Part shown: piece after piece, positions 9,551 to 18,580 of the stretch
How the letters are laid out: each line of letters begins with the position of its first letter
How positions within the stretch are numbered: position 1 is the first letter of the stretch
Source of the DNA: Rhodanobacteraceae bacterium
GTDB lineage: Bacteria > Pseudomonadota > Gammaproteobacteria > Xanthomonadales > Rhodanobacteraceae
Reading direction: 5' to 3'
Assembly: GCA_027019085.1 (NCBI GenBank)
Contig: JALUXG010000039.1
Location: forward strand, 1-64,000
Length of the DNA stretch: 64,000 nucleotides
The notes under the pieces: generated by a model
Databases searched by the model: none
The model's input: only the letters and a program-made list of their open reading frames with translations
What the model was told of the DNA's origin: nothing
Program-made: the position numbers and the translations under genes

Positions 9551-10879
9551 ATGGCAGGTTCGCAGGGCAACAGCATGCTTGGATCGCTTGGCAAGCTCAC
9601 CGAGCTTCGCCAGCGCATCTTCTTCGTCATCGGCGCACTGGTGGTGTTCCGCCTGGGCTCGTTCGTGCCGGTGCCTGGCGTGAATCCCGAGGCCATGACC
9701 AATTTCGTCAATCAGCAGGGCGGCCTCCTGGGCATGTTCAACATGTTCTCGGGTGGCGCGCTCAGCCGTTTGTCCGTGTTTGCCCTGGGCGTGATGCCGT
9801 ACATCTCGGCGTCCATCGTGGTGCAGATGATGGGCGCCGTCGTGCCGAGCATGCAGGCCCTGAAGAAGGAAGGCGAAGCCGGGCAGCGCACCCTGACGAT
9901 GTATACCCGGATCGGGACGGTCGGTCTGGCGGCGTTCCAGGCCTTCGGCATTGCCGTGGCGCTGCAGAAGCAGCACGCGCCTGACGGCACCGCGCTGGTC
10001 TACTTCCAGGGGGGCGGATTTGTGCTGTCGGCAGTGGTCGGTTTGACCGCGGGTGCCATGTTCCTGATGTGGCTGGGCGAGCAGATGACCGAACGCGGCG
10101 TGGGCAACGGCATTTCGCTGCTCATCTTTGCCGGTATCGTTGCAGGCCTGCCTTCGGCGGTCATGCATACGCTGACCATGTCGCAGAACGGGGAGCTGTC
10201 CACGTTGCGCATGTTCATGGTCATTGCCGTGGTGCTTGCCGTGACTGCCTTCGTCGTGTTCATGGAAAAGGCCCAGCGCCGCATCACGGTCAACTATGCA
10301 AGACGTGGTGGTGGACGACAGGGCTATCAGAACCAGACATCGCACCTGCCATTGAAGATCAACATGTCGGGTGTGATTCCGCCGATCTTCGCTTCCAGCC
10401 TGCTGATGTTCCCGGCCACGGTGGCGAATTTCATGGGAGCGGGCGATCGCTCGCACTGGCTGACGATCCTGACCACGACCCTGTCGCCGGGCGAGCCGCT
10501 GCATGAGTTCATGTATGGCGCGCTGATCCTGATTTTTGCGTTCTTCTACACCGCTATCGTGTTCAACTCGCAGGAAACGGCGGACAATCTCAAACGGTCC
10601 GGTGCCCTGATTCCAGGCATTCGTCCCGGGCGCAGCACGGCGCAGTACATCGACGGGGTGATGACCCGTCTGACCACGGTGGGTGCCATTTACCTGGTGC
10701 TGGTGTGCCTGGTTCCCACGTTCTTGCAGAATGCGTGGCATGTGCCGTTTTATTTCGGCGGTACTTCGTTGCTGATTGTGGTCGTGGTGGTGATGGATTT
10801 CACGGCCCAGGTGCAGGCGCATCTGGTCAGTCACCAGTATGAAAATCTGCTCAAGAAAGCCAATCTCCGTCGTAGCTGA
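9551..10879 (+). CDS. secY: Preprotein translocase subunit SecY
   Basis: SecY (442 residues) is the channel subunit of the inner-membrane SecYEG translocon. Ten hydrophobic segments can be counted, beginning with IFFVIGALVVFRLGSFVPVPG. The cytoplasmic loop EKAQRRITVNYARR and the NLKRSGALIPGIRPG segment are family signatures. It closes the spc operon; rpmJ (L36), which often follows secY, is absent, and 129 bp of non-coding DNA lie before rpsM. Confidence 0.98.
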   Translation: MAGSQGNSMLGSLGKLTELRQRIFFVIGALVVFRLGSFVPVPGVNPEAMTNFVNQQGGLLGMFNMFSGGALSRLSVFALGVMPYISASIVVQMMGAVVPSMQALKKEGEAGQRTLTMYTRIGTVGLAAFQAFGIAVALQKQHAPDGTALVYFQGGGFVLSAVVGLTAGAMFLMWLGEQMTERGVGNGISLLIFAGIVAGLPSAVMHTLTMSQNGELSTLRMFMVIAVVLAVTAFVVFMEKAQRRITVNYARRGGGRQGYQNQTSHLPLKINMSGVIPPIFASSLLMFPATVANFMGAGDRSHWLTILTTTLSPGEPLHEFMYGALILIFAFFYTAIVFNSQETADNLKRSGALIPGIRPGRSTAQYIDGVMTRLTTVGAIYLVLVCLVPTFLQNAWHVPFYFGGTSLLIVVVVVMDFTAQVQAHLVSHQYENLLKKANLRRS

Positions 10880-11008
10880 GACGCAGGGAGATCGGTTCTG
10901 GGTGAAAGCCGATGGCTGACGTCAGTCACCACAGGGCTTTCTGTTTGATCAATTTGCAGTTAGAATTGCGCGTTTACCGCGCTCGATAGATATCGGAGAG
11001 AAGAACTC

Positions 11009-11365
11009 ATGGCGCGCATTGCGGGTGTCAATTTGCCGGTCCACAAACACGTCTGGATCGGTCTGCAGAGCATTTACGGCATCGGGCGTACCCGGTCCCG
11101 GAAAGTCTGCGCCGAAGCCGGAGTGGAACCCACCACCCCGATCAAGTCGCTCAGCGAAGGCGAAGTCGAAAAGCTTCGTGCCGAGGTCGGCAAGTACGTG
11201 ATCGAGGGCGATCTCAGGCGTGAAGTCGGCATGTCGATCAAACGTCTGATGGACCTGGGTTGCTACCGCGGCCTGCGTCATCGTCGTGGCCTGCCGGTGC
11301 GCGGGCAGCGTACCAAGACCAACGCACGTACCCGCAAGGGCCCGCGTCGTCCGATCAAGCGCTGA
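11009..11365 (+). CDS. rpsM: 30S ribosomal protein S13
   Basis: S13 (118 residues) lies in the 30S head and bridges to the 50S subunit. [20 protein letters not shown], the helix-hairpin-helix [10 protein letters not shown] and the basic tail [20 protein letters not shown] are typical. It opens the alpha operon. The preceding gap holds TAGAAT at 10961-10966 as a possible -10, but no matching -35. Confidence 0.98.
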   Translation: MARIAGVNLPVHKHVWIGLQSIYGIGRTRSRKVCAEAGVEPTTPIKSLSEGEVEKLRAEVGKYVIEGDLRREVGMSIKRLMDLGCYRGLRHRRGLPVRGQRTKTNARTRKGPRRPIKR

Positions 11366-11376
11366 GTGTTTCACGT

Positions 11377-11394
11377 GCGGTCAATGCTGACCGC
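11377..11394 (+). other. Hairpin in rpsM-rpsK gap
   Basis: GCGGTCA (11377-11383) and TGACCGC (11388-11394) form a perfect 7-bp stem with the 4-base loop ATGC. A second short inverted repeat (CGGCCC/GGGCCG) follows near 11405-11420. No U-tract is present. Such a structure between rpsM and rpsK could modulate expression or processing of the alpha transcript; its function is not known. Confidence 0.45.
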
Positions 11395-11445
11395 GTAACG
11401 TTGAACGGCCCGGACGGGCCGCATGGATCTACAAGAACCTTAACT

Positions 11446-11832
11446 ATGGCAAAGCCGGTCAAGACAAAGAAGAAGGTCAAGCGCGTCGTTACCGATGCGA
11501 TCGCCCATGTGCAGGCGTCCTTCAACAACACCATCGTCACCATCACCGATCGCCAGGGCAATGCGCTTTCCTGGGCGACCGCTGGCGGTGCCGGTTTCCG
11601 CGGATCGCGCAAGTCCACGCCATTTGCAGCCCAGGTTGCCGCCGAACGTGCAGGGCGTGCCGCCCTGGATTACGGCGTAAAGACCGTCGAGGTGCGCATC
11701 AAGGGACCGGGTCCCGGCCGTGAATCGGCGGTGCGTTCGCTCAATGCCCTGGGTTACAAGGTGCTCAACATCACCGACGTCACGCCCATTCCGCACAATG
11801 GCTGCCGTCCCCCGAAGAAACGCCGCGTCTGA
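11446..11832 (+). CDS. rpsK: 30S ribosomal protein S11
   Basis: S11 (128 residues) lies on the platform near the Shine-Dalgarno helix. The ATG at 11446 ([15 protein letters not shown]) gives normal length; the longer open frame into rpsM is not used. [23 protein letters not shown] and [17 protein letters not shown] are diagnostic. Confidence 0.97.
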   Translation: MAKPVKTKKKVKRVVTDAIAHVQASFNNTIVTITDRQGNALSWATAGGAGFRGSRKSTPFAAQVAAERAGRAALDYGVKTVEVRIKGPGPGRESAVRSLNALGYKVLNITDVTPIPHNGCRPPKKRRV

Positions 11833-11874
11833 CCATTTGGTTTTGCTGTCAAACACGTTTGCGAAGATCAAGAC

Positions 11875-11892
11875 CCGGTCCTTGATGACCGG
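11875..11892 (+). other. Hairpin upstream of rpsD
   Basis: CCGGTC (11875-11880) and GACCGG (11887-11892) form a perfect 6-bp stem with loop CTTGAT, ending about 21 bases before the rpsD ATG. In E. coli S4 regulates the alpha operon by binding a leader pseudoknot at rpsM; this hairpin is at a different site and its function is unknown. Confidence 0.4.
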
Positions 11893-11913
11893 ACTTTCAA
11901 AAGAGAAGCAATT

Positions 11914-12540
11914 ATGGCCCGATATCGTGGAGCTACCTGCAAACTTGCACGCCGTGAAGGTGCCGACCTTGGCCTGAAAAGTCCCTCGCGTGCGCTCGAT
12001 TCCAAGTGCAAGCTGGAAAACAAGCCTGGCCAGCACGGCGCCAATCGTCGCATGCGCCAGTCCGATTACGCCGGCCAGTTGCGCGAAAAGCAGAAGGTAA
12101 AGCGCATCTACGGTGTGCTCGAACGCCAGTTCCGCAATTACTACGCCAAGGCTTCCTCGCTGAAGGGCAACACTGGCGAAAACCTGTTGCGCCTGCTCGA
12201 GAGCCGTCTGGACAACGTGGTCTATCGCATGGGTTTCGCCGTCACGCGTGCCCAGGCCCGCCAGCTGGTGGCGCACAAGGCCATCCTGGTCAACGGCAGC
12301 AAGGTCAATATCCCTTCCTACCAGGTCAGGCAGGGTGACGAGATCGCCCTGACCGAAAACGCGCGCAAGCAGTTGCGCGTCCAGGAAGCGAGCACCCTTG
12401 CCGACAGCATGGACCTGCGTCCCATGTGGGTCGAAGTGGATACCAAGAAGTTCTCGGGTGTCTTCAAGGCCGTGCCGGAGCGCGGTGACCTGCCTTCCGA
12501 CATCAACGAAAGCCTCATCATCGAGCTTTACTCGAAGTAA
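11914..12540 (+). CDS. rpsD: 30S ribosomal protein S4
   Basis: S4 (208 residues) starts 16S assembly. [21 protein letters not shown] and [22 protein letters not shown] are characteristic of the zinc-free gammaproteobacterial type. The central [24 protein letters not shown] is the S4 RNA-binding domain (first part [15 protein letters not shown]). It lies 18 bp before rpoA. Confidence 0.98.
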   Translation: MARYRGATCKLARREGADLGLKSPSRALDSKCKLENKPGQHGANRRMRQSDYAGQLREKQKVKRIYGVLERQFRNYYAKASSLKGNTGENLLRLLESRLDNVVYRMGFAVTRAQARQLVAHKAILVNGSKVNIPSYQVRQGDEIALTENARKQLRVQEASTLADSMDLRPMWVEVDTKKFSGVFKAVPERGDLPSDINESLIIELYSK

Positions 12541-12558
12541 CCATTACCGGAGCCGTAC

Positions 12559-13557
12559 ATGGCAGTTTCCCCTACTAGCGTGCTGCGGCCGCGCGGCCTC
12601 AGTGTCGAGCAGCTCGGACCGAACCGTTCCAAGGTGGTGGTTGAGCCGCTCGAGCGTGGTTTCGGCCACACACTCGGTAACGCCCTGCGCCGCGTCCTGC
12701 TTTCATCCATACCGGGCTCGGCCATTGTCGAGGTCGAAATCGACGATGTCCTGCATGAATACACCACCCTGGAAGGCCTGCAGGAAGATGTCATCGAAGT
12801 CCTGCTGAACCTCAAGGACGTGGCCATTCGCCAGCACACCGGTGACGAAGCCATGCTCACCCTGTCCAAGAAGGGCAAGGGGGTGGTTACTGCGGGCGAC
12901 ATCACCGTCGATCATACGGTTGAAATCGTCAACCCCGACCACGTGATCTGCCACCTGACCAAGGATGCCACGCTCAACATGCGCCTGAAGGTGCGCAAGG
13001 GCCTGGGCTACCAGCCGGTGAGCGCGCGTCATCATCCCGATGAGGAATCGCAGCCGATAGGTCGACTGCAGCTTGATGCATCGTTTGCCCCGGTTCGCCG
13101 CGTGGCCTACGAGGTGGATGCGGCGCGCGTCGAGCAGCGTACCAATCTGGACAAGCTCATCCTCGATATCGAGACCAATGGCACCATTGATGCCGAGGAT
13201 GCGGTGCGCAAGGCTGCGGAAATCCTCAACGATCAGCTGTCCATCTTCGGCGACTTCTCGCAGCGCGAGCATGACGACAAGGAAGCAGAGCAGGCCGGTT
13301 TCGATCCGCTGCTGCTGCGTCCGCTCGATGACCTCGAGTTGACGGTGCGTTCGGCCAACTGCCTTAAGGCAGAAAGCATCTACTACATCGGCGACCTCGT
13401 GCAGAAGACCGAAGTGGAACTGCTCAAGACGCCAAACCTCGGCAAGAAATCGCTGACCGAGATCAAGGATGTGCTTGGTGCCCGTGGACTTTCCCTGGGC
13501 ATGAAGCTGGAGAACTGGCCGCCGCCTGGGTTGGTGCACGGGATGCAGCTGGGCTGA
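12559..13557 (+). CDS. rpoA: DNA-directed RNA polymerase subunit alpha
   Basis: RpoA (332 residues) nucleates RNA polymerase assembly and its C-terminal domain contacts UP elements and activators. The N-terminal domain shows [20 protein letters not shown]. The linker and alphaCTD follow from about residue 250, with [20 protein letters not shown] and [13 protein letters not shown]. The gene is complete, and an unusual 250-bp gap follows before rplQ. Confidence 0.99.
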   Translation: MAVSPTSVLRPRGLSVEQLGPNRSKVVVEPLERGFGHTLGNALRRVLLSSIPGSAIVEVEIDDVLHEYTTLEGLQEDVIEVLLNLKDVAIRQHTGDEAMLTLSKKGKGVVTAGDITVDHTVEIVNPDHVICHLTKDATLNMRLKVRKGLGYQPVSARHHPDEESQPIGRLQLDASFAPVRRVAYEVDAARVEQRTNLDKLILDIETNGTIDAEDAVRKAAEILNDQLSIFGDFSQREHDDKEAEQAGFDPLLLRPLDDLELTVRSANCLKAESIYYIGDLVQKTEVELLKTPNLGKKSLTEIKDVLGARGLSLGMKLENWPPPGLVHGMQLG

Positions 13558-13807
13558 TGTCGGCCTGGTTGGGAATCACGGATGCTTGTGATTTCCGAGT
13601 GGTTATTCATGCGATCGTCCCTGATCGCTGTAGTAGTCAGGGATCGGCCAAGGCGCCTAATGCGCTCTGGTTGAAACACCGAAAGCGGCCTTCCATGGCC
13701 GCACTGCTCGAAAAGCGTCGTTATCTTGGCGCTTAACATAGCGGGTAACCGCGGGCACCGGACTTGTGGACCGGCAGCTCATAACGACAAACAAAGAGTA
13801 TCCAGAC
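13558..13807 (+). other. rpoA-rplQ gap with several hairpins
   Basis: This 250-bp stretch shows no plausible gene. It holds TCCCTGA with TCAGGGA (about 13617-13643), a perfect GCGGCC/GGCCGC hairpin (13685-13690 with 13697-13702), and AAGCG with CGCTT nearby. TTGAAA at 13671 resembles a -35 but no good -10 is correctly placed. It may hold processing sites or an rplQ-specific promoter that I cannot define. Confidence 0.6.
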
Positions 13808-14185
13808 ATGCGTCACCAGAAATCCGGACGGAAGTTCAATCGGACCAGCAGCCATCGCCAGGCGATGTTCCGCAACATGTCGGCATCGCTGATCAAGCAC
13901 GAACTGATCCGCACCACCTTGCCCAAGGCCAAGGAGCTGCGTCGAGTGGCCGAGCCGCTGATTACCCTGGGCAAGACCGACGGCGTGGCCAATCGCCGCC
14001 TTGCATTCTCGCGCCTGCGCGACAGTGAAGCGGTCGCCAAGCTGTTTACCGACCTTGGCCCCCGCTATCTCGATCGCCCGGGCGGTTATCTGCGGATCAT
14101 CAAGTGCGGCTTCCGCGACGGTGACAATGCGCCCATGGCCTATGTCGAGCTTGTCGATCGCGTGCATGCTGAAGCGGCCGAATAA
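13808..14185 (+). CDS. rplQ: 50S ribosomal protein L17
   Basis: L17 (125 residues) lies near the tunnel exit. The ATG at 13808 gives [20 protein letters not shown], the invariant N-terminus; an in-frame ATG at 13766 is discarded. [17 protein letters not shown] and [22 protein letters not shown] are diagnostic. It ends the ribosomal cluster. Confidence 0.98.
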   Translation: MRHQKSGRKFNRTSSHRQAMFRNMSASLIKHELIRTTLPKAKELRRVAEPLITLGKTDGVANRRLAFSRLRDSEAVAKLFTDLGPRYLDRPGGYLRIIKCGFRDGDNAPMAYVELVDRVHAEAAE

Positions 14186-14247
14186 GGGATAAGCCATCCT
14201 GACGCCGGTTACCGGGTAATTGGCCCCGGGAGCGCGTTCGTCATGGC

Positions 14248-14278
14248 GTTATGCCCATCCCTCGTTGGCGGGCATGAC
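14248..14278 (+). terminator. Possible terminator stem after rplQ
   Basis: GTTATGCCC (14248-14256) pairs with GGGCATGAC (14270-14278), nine base pairs with one G-T wobble. It lies 62 bp after the rplQ stop. No T-run follows, so intrinsic termination is doubtful. Confidence 0.35.
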
Positions 14279-14330
14279 AAGCGGATCATGATTCGCTACC
14301 TTGGTGGCCCCGCAGGCCGATTGAACCGAC

Positions 14331-14837
14331 ATGCATTTCACCCGTAACGCGTTTCGCGCCGTATTTCTTGGCGGATTCCTGGTTTGCGCAGGACTGATTG
14401 CCTTTGCCCTGTACGCGCAATATCGACTGGGCATGAATCCGTGTCCTTTGTGCATACTTCAACGGGTGGCCTTCATTGCCCTGGGCCTGGTGTTTCTGGT
14501 CGGCGGCCTGTGGGCGCCGCGAGGTAGTGCACGCAAGCTGCTTGCACTGTTGGTGACATTGATAGCACTGGTGGGTATCGCCATCGCCATGCGTCATCTG
14601 TGGATCCAGTCGTTGCCGCCCGGCACCATCTCCAGCTGCGGTGCGCCATTGGGTTATCTGCTGGAAACCCGCCACGCCCATGGTGGCTTGTGGGGGGTAC
14701 TGCGCATGGTATTGAGTGGCTCGGGGGAATGTGCGCAGGTGGAATATGTTCTCGGTTTGCCGATCCCGCTATGGTCACTGGCCTGGTTCGTGCTGCTGGG
14801 CGCAGCCGGTGGGCTGACGGGCTGGCGCAGCCGCTGA
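14331..14837 (+). CDS. dsbB: Disulfide bond formation protein B
   Basis: DsbB (168 residues) is the inner-membrane oxidase that reoxidises DsbA and passes electrons to quinones. Four hydrophobic segments are seen. The first periplasmic pair is in PCPLC (C38 and C41) and the second is C103 (SSCGAPLGYL) and C134 (SGECAQVEYV), so both disulfide pairs are intact. No dsbA is adjacent. It lies between the ribosomal cluster and aroG, with a 91-bp gap on its right side. Confidence 0.96.
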   Translation: MHFTRNAFRAVFLGGFLVCAGLIAFALYAQYRLGMNPCPLCILQRVAFIALGLVFLVGGLWAPRGSARKLLALLVTLIALVGIAIAMRHLWIQSLPPGTISSCGAPLGYLLETRHAHGGLWGVLRMVLSGSGECAQVEYVLGLPIPLWSLAWFVLLGAAGGLTGWRSR

Positions 14838-14872
14838 ACCGCCCCGCGGCAGCAGACCATGCCGCGAGGGCA

Positions 14873-14902
14873 TTTCCACTCTTCAGCCATCACGCCTATG
14901 AT
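14873..14902 (+). promoter_or_regulatory. Candidate promoter of class II aroG
   Basis: TTTCCA (14873-14878) and TATGAT (14897-14902) are separated by 18 bp, four and five matches to the sigma-70 consensus. The start codon lies 27 bp after the -10. Confidence 0.45.
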
Positions 14903-14928
14903 GGAATTCCCTACCGAGCCTGAAAGCC

Positions 14929-16314
14929 ATGAAAGCCAGCGACCGCAGCCTGCAACCGATCCGGGAACCCGAAAACTGGGCGCCCGACTCCTGGCGGCGG
15001 CACGAAGCCATCCAGCAACCGCAGTACGAGGATGAGGCTGCGCTGGAACAGGCAGTAGACCAGCTTTCCGTTCGGCCACCTCTGGTCACCTCCTGGGAGG
15101 TGCTGGCGCTCAAGCGCATGGTTGGCGAAGCGCAGGAAGGTCGCCGATTCATGCTGCAGGGCGGCGATTGTGCGGAAAGTTTCGCCGACTGCACCAGTGC
15201 CGTCATTACCAACCGGCTCAAGGTGCTGCTGCAGATGAGCCTGGTGCTCGTGCACGGTCTGCGGCTTCCGGTTTTGCGCGTGGGGCGCTTTGCGGGTCAG
15301 TATGCGAAGCCACGCTCAACCGATACCGAGACTCGCGACGGCCTGACGTTGCCCAGTTACCGGGGTGACATCATCAACAGCCCGGATTTCACCGCGGATG
15401 CCCGCCGGGCCGATCCGCAGCGGCTGCTGCGGGCGCACTCGCATTCGGCAATGACCATGAATTTCGTGCGTGCGCTTGTCGATGGCGGGTTTGCCGACCT
15501 GCACCATCCCGAGTACTGGGATCTTGCCTGGGTCGATCACTCCCCGCTGGCCAGCGAATACCGCAACATGGTCGCGGGCATCAGCGATTCGCTGCGTTTC
15601 ATGGAAACCCTTGCGGGCGAGTCGCTGGAAAGTTTCTCCCGCGTCGACTTCTATACTTCACATGAAGCCTTGCTCCTGCACTACGAGCAGGCGCAGACAC
15701 GCCGTGTCCCGCGCCAGTGGGGCTGGTTCAACCTGGGAACCCATTTCCCCTGGATCGGCATGCGAACGGCGGCCCTGGACGGTGCCCATGTGGAGTATTT
15801 CCGGGGTATTCGCAATCCCGTGGCGGTCAAGGTCGGGCCCGGCATGCAGCGCGACCATCTGCTGCGCCTCATCGATGTGCTCAATCCACAGGACGAACCG
15901 GGGCGTCTGACCCTGATTCATCGCATGGGAGCGGCCCAGGTTGCCGACAAGCTGCCACCTCTTCTCGATGCCGTGCGTGCCGACGGACGACGGGTGCTCT
16001 GGATATGCGATCCGATGCATGGAAACACGGAAAACACTTCCAACGGGTACAAGACCCGGCGTTTTGCCAATGTCGCGGGCGAGCTGGAGCAGGCTTTCGA
16101 CATCCATGCTGCGGCGGGCACGCGGCTCGGCGGGGTGCATCTGGAGTTGACCGGGGAAGATGTCACCGAGTGCATGGGTGGTGCCCGGGGACTGGTCGAA
16201 GCCGATCTTGATCGCGCCTACAAGTCCATGGTCGACCCGCGCCTGAACTACGAGCAGTCGCTGGAACTGGCGATGCTCATCGTGCGCAAGTACGGCGGGC
16301 GCCGCCCCGACTGA
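14929..16314 (+). CDS. Class II 3-deoxy-7-phosphoheptulonate (DAHP) synthase
   Basis: This 461-residue enzyme would condense phosphoenolpyruvate and erythrose 4-phosphate, the first step of the shikimate pathway. It belongs to the class II (plant and Mycobacterium) type and not the AroF/G/H class I type. Evidence is the LQGGDCAESF motif (metal and PEP site), RVGRFAGQYAKPRS, TSHEALLLHYEQA, IRNPVAVKVGPGM, WICDPMHGNTE and GGVHLELTGEDVTEC. Length is normal for the class. A weak promoter lies just upstream. It is convergent with the amidase gene and only 28 bp separate the stops. Confidence 0.95.
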   Translation: MKASDRSLQPIREPENWAPDSWRRHEAIQQPQYEDEAALEQAVDQLSVRPPLVTSWEVLALKRMVGEAQEGRRFMLQGGDCAESFADCTSAVITNRLKVLLQMSLVLVHGLRLPVLRVGRFAGQYAKPRSTDTETRDGLTLPSYRGDIINSPDFTADARRADPQRLLRAHSHSAMTMNFVRALVDGGFADLHHPEYWDLAWVDHSPLASEYRNMVAGISDSLRFMETLAGESLESFSRVDFYTSHEALLLHYEQAQTRRVPRQWGWFNLGTHFPWIGMRTAALDGAHVEYFRGIRNPVAVKVGPGMQRDHLLRLIDVLNPQDEPGRLTLIHRMGAAQVADKLPPLLDAVRADGRRVLWICDPMHGNTENTSNGYKTRRFANVAGELEQAFDIHAAAGTRLGGVHLELTGEDVTECMGGARGLVEADLDRAYKSMVDPRLNYEQSLELAMLIVRKYGGRRPD

Positions 16315-16342
16315 TCCGTCTGTTGCAGGTGTATCGGCCCGG

Positions 16343-17977
16343 TCACCTGGTGGCCGGGCGCGGGATATCCAGCACGGTCGGGAAGAATTTCGGGCGACGC
16401 CGGGCGTGGGTGTGTTGCTCGAAGCCGTAGGCGATGGAGATCAGTGACGGTTCGCTCCACTTGCCGGCGAAGAACACCACGCCGACCGGCAGCCCGTGCA
16501 CGAAACCGGCCGGCACCGTGATCGACGGGTAGCCGGAAACCGCCGCGGCGCTGTATCCGGCACCGCTGGTGTGGTCGCCGTTGACCAGGTCGGTGGTCCA
16601 TGCAGGACCGGTGGCCGGCGCCACCAGGGCGTCCAGATGATGTGCGCGCAAGGCAGCGTCGATGCCCTCGGGGCCGGCCAGGCGATGCGCGGTGGCCCTG
16701 GCCTTGCGGTAGGCGGCATCGGTCAGCGGTCCCATGGCCTGGGCCTTGAGGAACAGTTCCTGCCCGAACCAGGGCATTTCCTGTGCCGCGTGGGCACGAT
16801 CGAAGGCAATGAGATCGGCCAGCGAATGCACGGCGATGCCCTTGCGATGCGCCAGGTAGGCATTGAGATCGTGCTTGAATTCGTACAGCAGCACGGTCAT
16901 CTCCGCCTTGCCGAAATCGTTGGCATGGGGCAGCTTGACCGGATCGATCACGATGGCCCCGGCCGCACGCATCGCGGCCACCGCACGGTCCAGGACGCGA
17001 TCAGTGTTCGGATCGTATCCGGCCAGCTCGCGGACCACGCCGATGCGCTTGCCGCGCAGGCCATCTGCATTCAGGAAGCGCGTGTAGTCGGTGGCATGCC
17101 GGTCGGCTTCGCGGGTGGCCGGGTCGGCCGGGTCGCTGCCTGCCATGGCGGTCAGCAGGCGGGCGGCATCGGCCACACTGCGCGCCATCGGGCCGGCGGT
17201 GTCCTGGGTATGGCTGATCGGGATGATGCCGGCGCGACTGACCAGGCCGACGGTGGGCTTGATGCCGACGATGCCGTTGACCGCCGAAGGACAGATCACC
17301 GAGCCGTCGGTCTCGGTGCCGATGGCGACGGTGACGAAACCTGCGGCCACGGCGGCTGCCGAGCCGGAGCTGGATCCGCAGGCATTGCGCGCGAGTACAT
17401 ACGGGTTGCGGGTCAGGCCACCACGCCCGCTCCAGCCGCTGGTGGAATGCGTGGAACGGAAATTGGCCCACTCGCTGAGGTTGGTCTTGCCCAGGATCAC
17501 CATGCCGGCCTCGCGCAGCTTGCGTGCGACCGTGGCGTCGCGTGCGGCTGGAGCGCCAACCAAAGCCAGCGAACCGGCCGTGGTCTGCATGCGATCGCCG
17601 GTATCAATGTTGTCCTTGAGCAGGACCGGGATGCCCAGAAGCGGCGCTGCCTGCTGCGGGTGTGCGCTGCGCTGCCGGTCACGCTGGCGGGCAATGGACA
17701 GGGCGTCGGGATTGATTTCGATGACGGCATTGACATGCGGGCCCGAGCGGTCCATCGCCGCGATGCGGGCAAGGTAGGCCCTGGCCAGTTGTTCGGCGCT
17801 CAGTGAACCTCGTCGCATGCGTTGTTCCTGCTGGGCGATGGAGGCGTACACATCGACCGGAGTCCGGGCTGATGCGGTTGGGCTGGATACCGGTCCGGGC
17901 TGGGCAGATACCGGAAACACGATGCCGGACAGCAGCAGCACTGCCCACAAGCGGATGCAGTTCTGGATGTGGCGCAT
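16343..17977 (-). CDS. Secreted amidase-signature family hydrolase
   Basis: The product (544 residues from the ATG at 17977) has an N-terminal signal peptide, a basic start followed by LWAVLLLSGIVFPVSA, suggesting export. The rest is an amidase-signature domain: catalytic Lys in LLGIPVLLKDNID (about K121), the cis-Ser in CGSSSGSAAA (about 202-204) and the nucleophile Ser in ETDGSV (about S226). A TTG at 17992 would add five residues, but GGGGGA just before the ATG supports 17977. The substrate is unknown; secreted Xanthomonadales homologues are often called amidase or GatA-like, but the signal peptide rules out a tRNA amidotransferase role. Confidence 0.9.
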   Translation of the reverse strand: MRHIQNCIRLWAVLLLSGIVFPVSAQPGPVSSPTASARTPVDVYASIAQQEQRMRRGSLSAEQLARAYLARIAAMDRSGPHVNAVIEINPDALSIARQRDRQRSAHPQQAAPLLGIPVLLKDNIDTGDRMQTTAGSLALVGAPAARDATVARKLREAGMVILGKTNLSEWANFRSTHSTSGWSGRGGLTRNPYVLARNACGSSSGSAAAVAAGFVTVAIGTETDGSVICPSAVNGIVGIKPTVGLVSRAGIIPISHTQDTAGPMARSVADAARLLTAMAGSDPADPATREADRHATDYTRFLNADGLRGKRIGVVRELAGYDPNTDRVLDRAVAAMRAAGAIVIDPVKLPHANDFGKAEMTVLLYEFKHDLNAYLAHRKGIAVHSLADLIAFDRAHAAQEMPWFGQELFLKAQAMGPLTDAAYRKARATAHRLAGPEGIDAALRAHHLDALVAPATGPAWTTDLVNGDHTSGAGYSAAAVSGYPSITVPAGFVHGLPVGVVFFAGKWSEPSLISIAYGFEQHTHARRRPKFFPTVLDIPRPATR

Positions 17978-18073
17978 GATGATTTCCCCCAACTGGTCCG
18001 GTGAAGTGGTTGAGTCTACACGGCCGTGCCGACAGGTGGCGAGCCGGCAAAAAGTTCGACTGCGACGGCCGAC

Positions 18074-18580
18074 TCAGTCCGCGTGGAACCAGTCGGCCAG
18101 CGCCTGCCAGGGCGCAATCGACCATGATGCGCGGGCCTGGCCGGATGGCGAGGGAAGCACGAACAGGCGAGTGCAACCGATCGATGCATCGAGCCACCCG
18201 TAGGCCACGACCTGCTGCAGGACGGCGCGTGCGGCATTTTTGCTGGTGAAGGCCACGGTGGCCGGACGGTGGGCCAGTATGCGTTCCCTGAAGCGAGCAA
18301 TATCGAATGCGCCGTGTGGCAGTTCGTTGTCATTGCCCGAGTGGTGCTTGGCCAGGTCGGTCAGTCCGATACCCAGATCCAGCAGTTGCGGGAATGCATC
18401 CGCAGACCATCGCTGCGGTGTGAGGCCGACCGTGTGCAGGGTGGGCCAGAAGGCGTTGCCGGGATGCGCGTAGTAGGCCTGTTCGCGCGCCGAACGCCGG
18501 CTGGGAGCGGTGCCGCAGAACACCAGGCGCAAGCCGTCGCGCAACAGGTCCGGCAGCACGGTGTCCGTTTCAGCATGCAT
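18074..18580 (-). CDS. mug: Mug-type mismatch uracil-DNA glycosylase
   Basis: This 168-residue protein has the core of the double-strand uracil-DNA glycosylase (Mug/TDG) family: VFCGTAPSRRSAREQ near residue 18, then HPGNAFWPTLHTVGLTP, and FVLPSPSGQARASW as the C-terminal motif. It would remove uracil or ethenocytosine from mismatches. E. coli Mug has an asparagine in GINPG; here the aligned stretch is GTAPS, so the catalytic residue may differ and activity is uncertain. The ATG at 18580 (MHAETDTVLPDLL) overlaps the end of the upstream ATPase gene by 11 bp, so both are probably translated together. Confidence 0.85.
   Translation of the reverse strand: MHAETDTVLPDLLRDGLRLVFCGTAPSRRSAREQAYYAHPGNAFWPTLHTVGLTPQRWSADAFPQLLDLGIGLTDLAKHHSGNDNELPHGAFDIARFRERILAHRPATVAFTSKNAARAVLQQVVAYGWLDASIGCTRLFVLPSPSGQARASWSIAPWQALADWFHAD

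Noticed and set aside
8843-10834. A 663-codon open frame on the minus strand opposite secY, rplO and rpmD
   Set aside because: It is a shadow of high-GC coding on the plus strand; its composition (rich in His, Gln and Arg) and lack of domains are typical of antisense frames.
11850-11861. CAAACACGTTTG before rpsD as a PsrA box (CAAAC-N2-GTTTG)
   Set aside because: It fits the loose consensus, but it lies inside the alpha operon with no -10/-35 and no link to fatty acids; a 10-bp match by chance is plausible.
16496-17806. A 436-codon open frame on the plus strand opposite the amidase gene
   Set aside because: The minus-strand amidase has a complete signal peptide and catalytic triad; the opposite frame has no recognisable domain.
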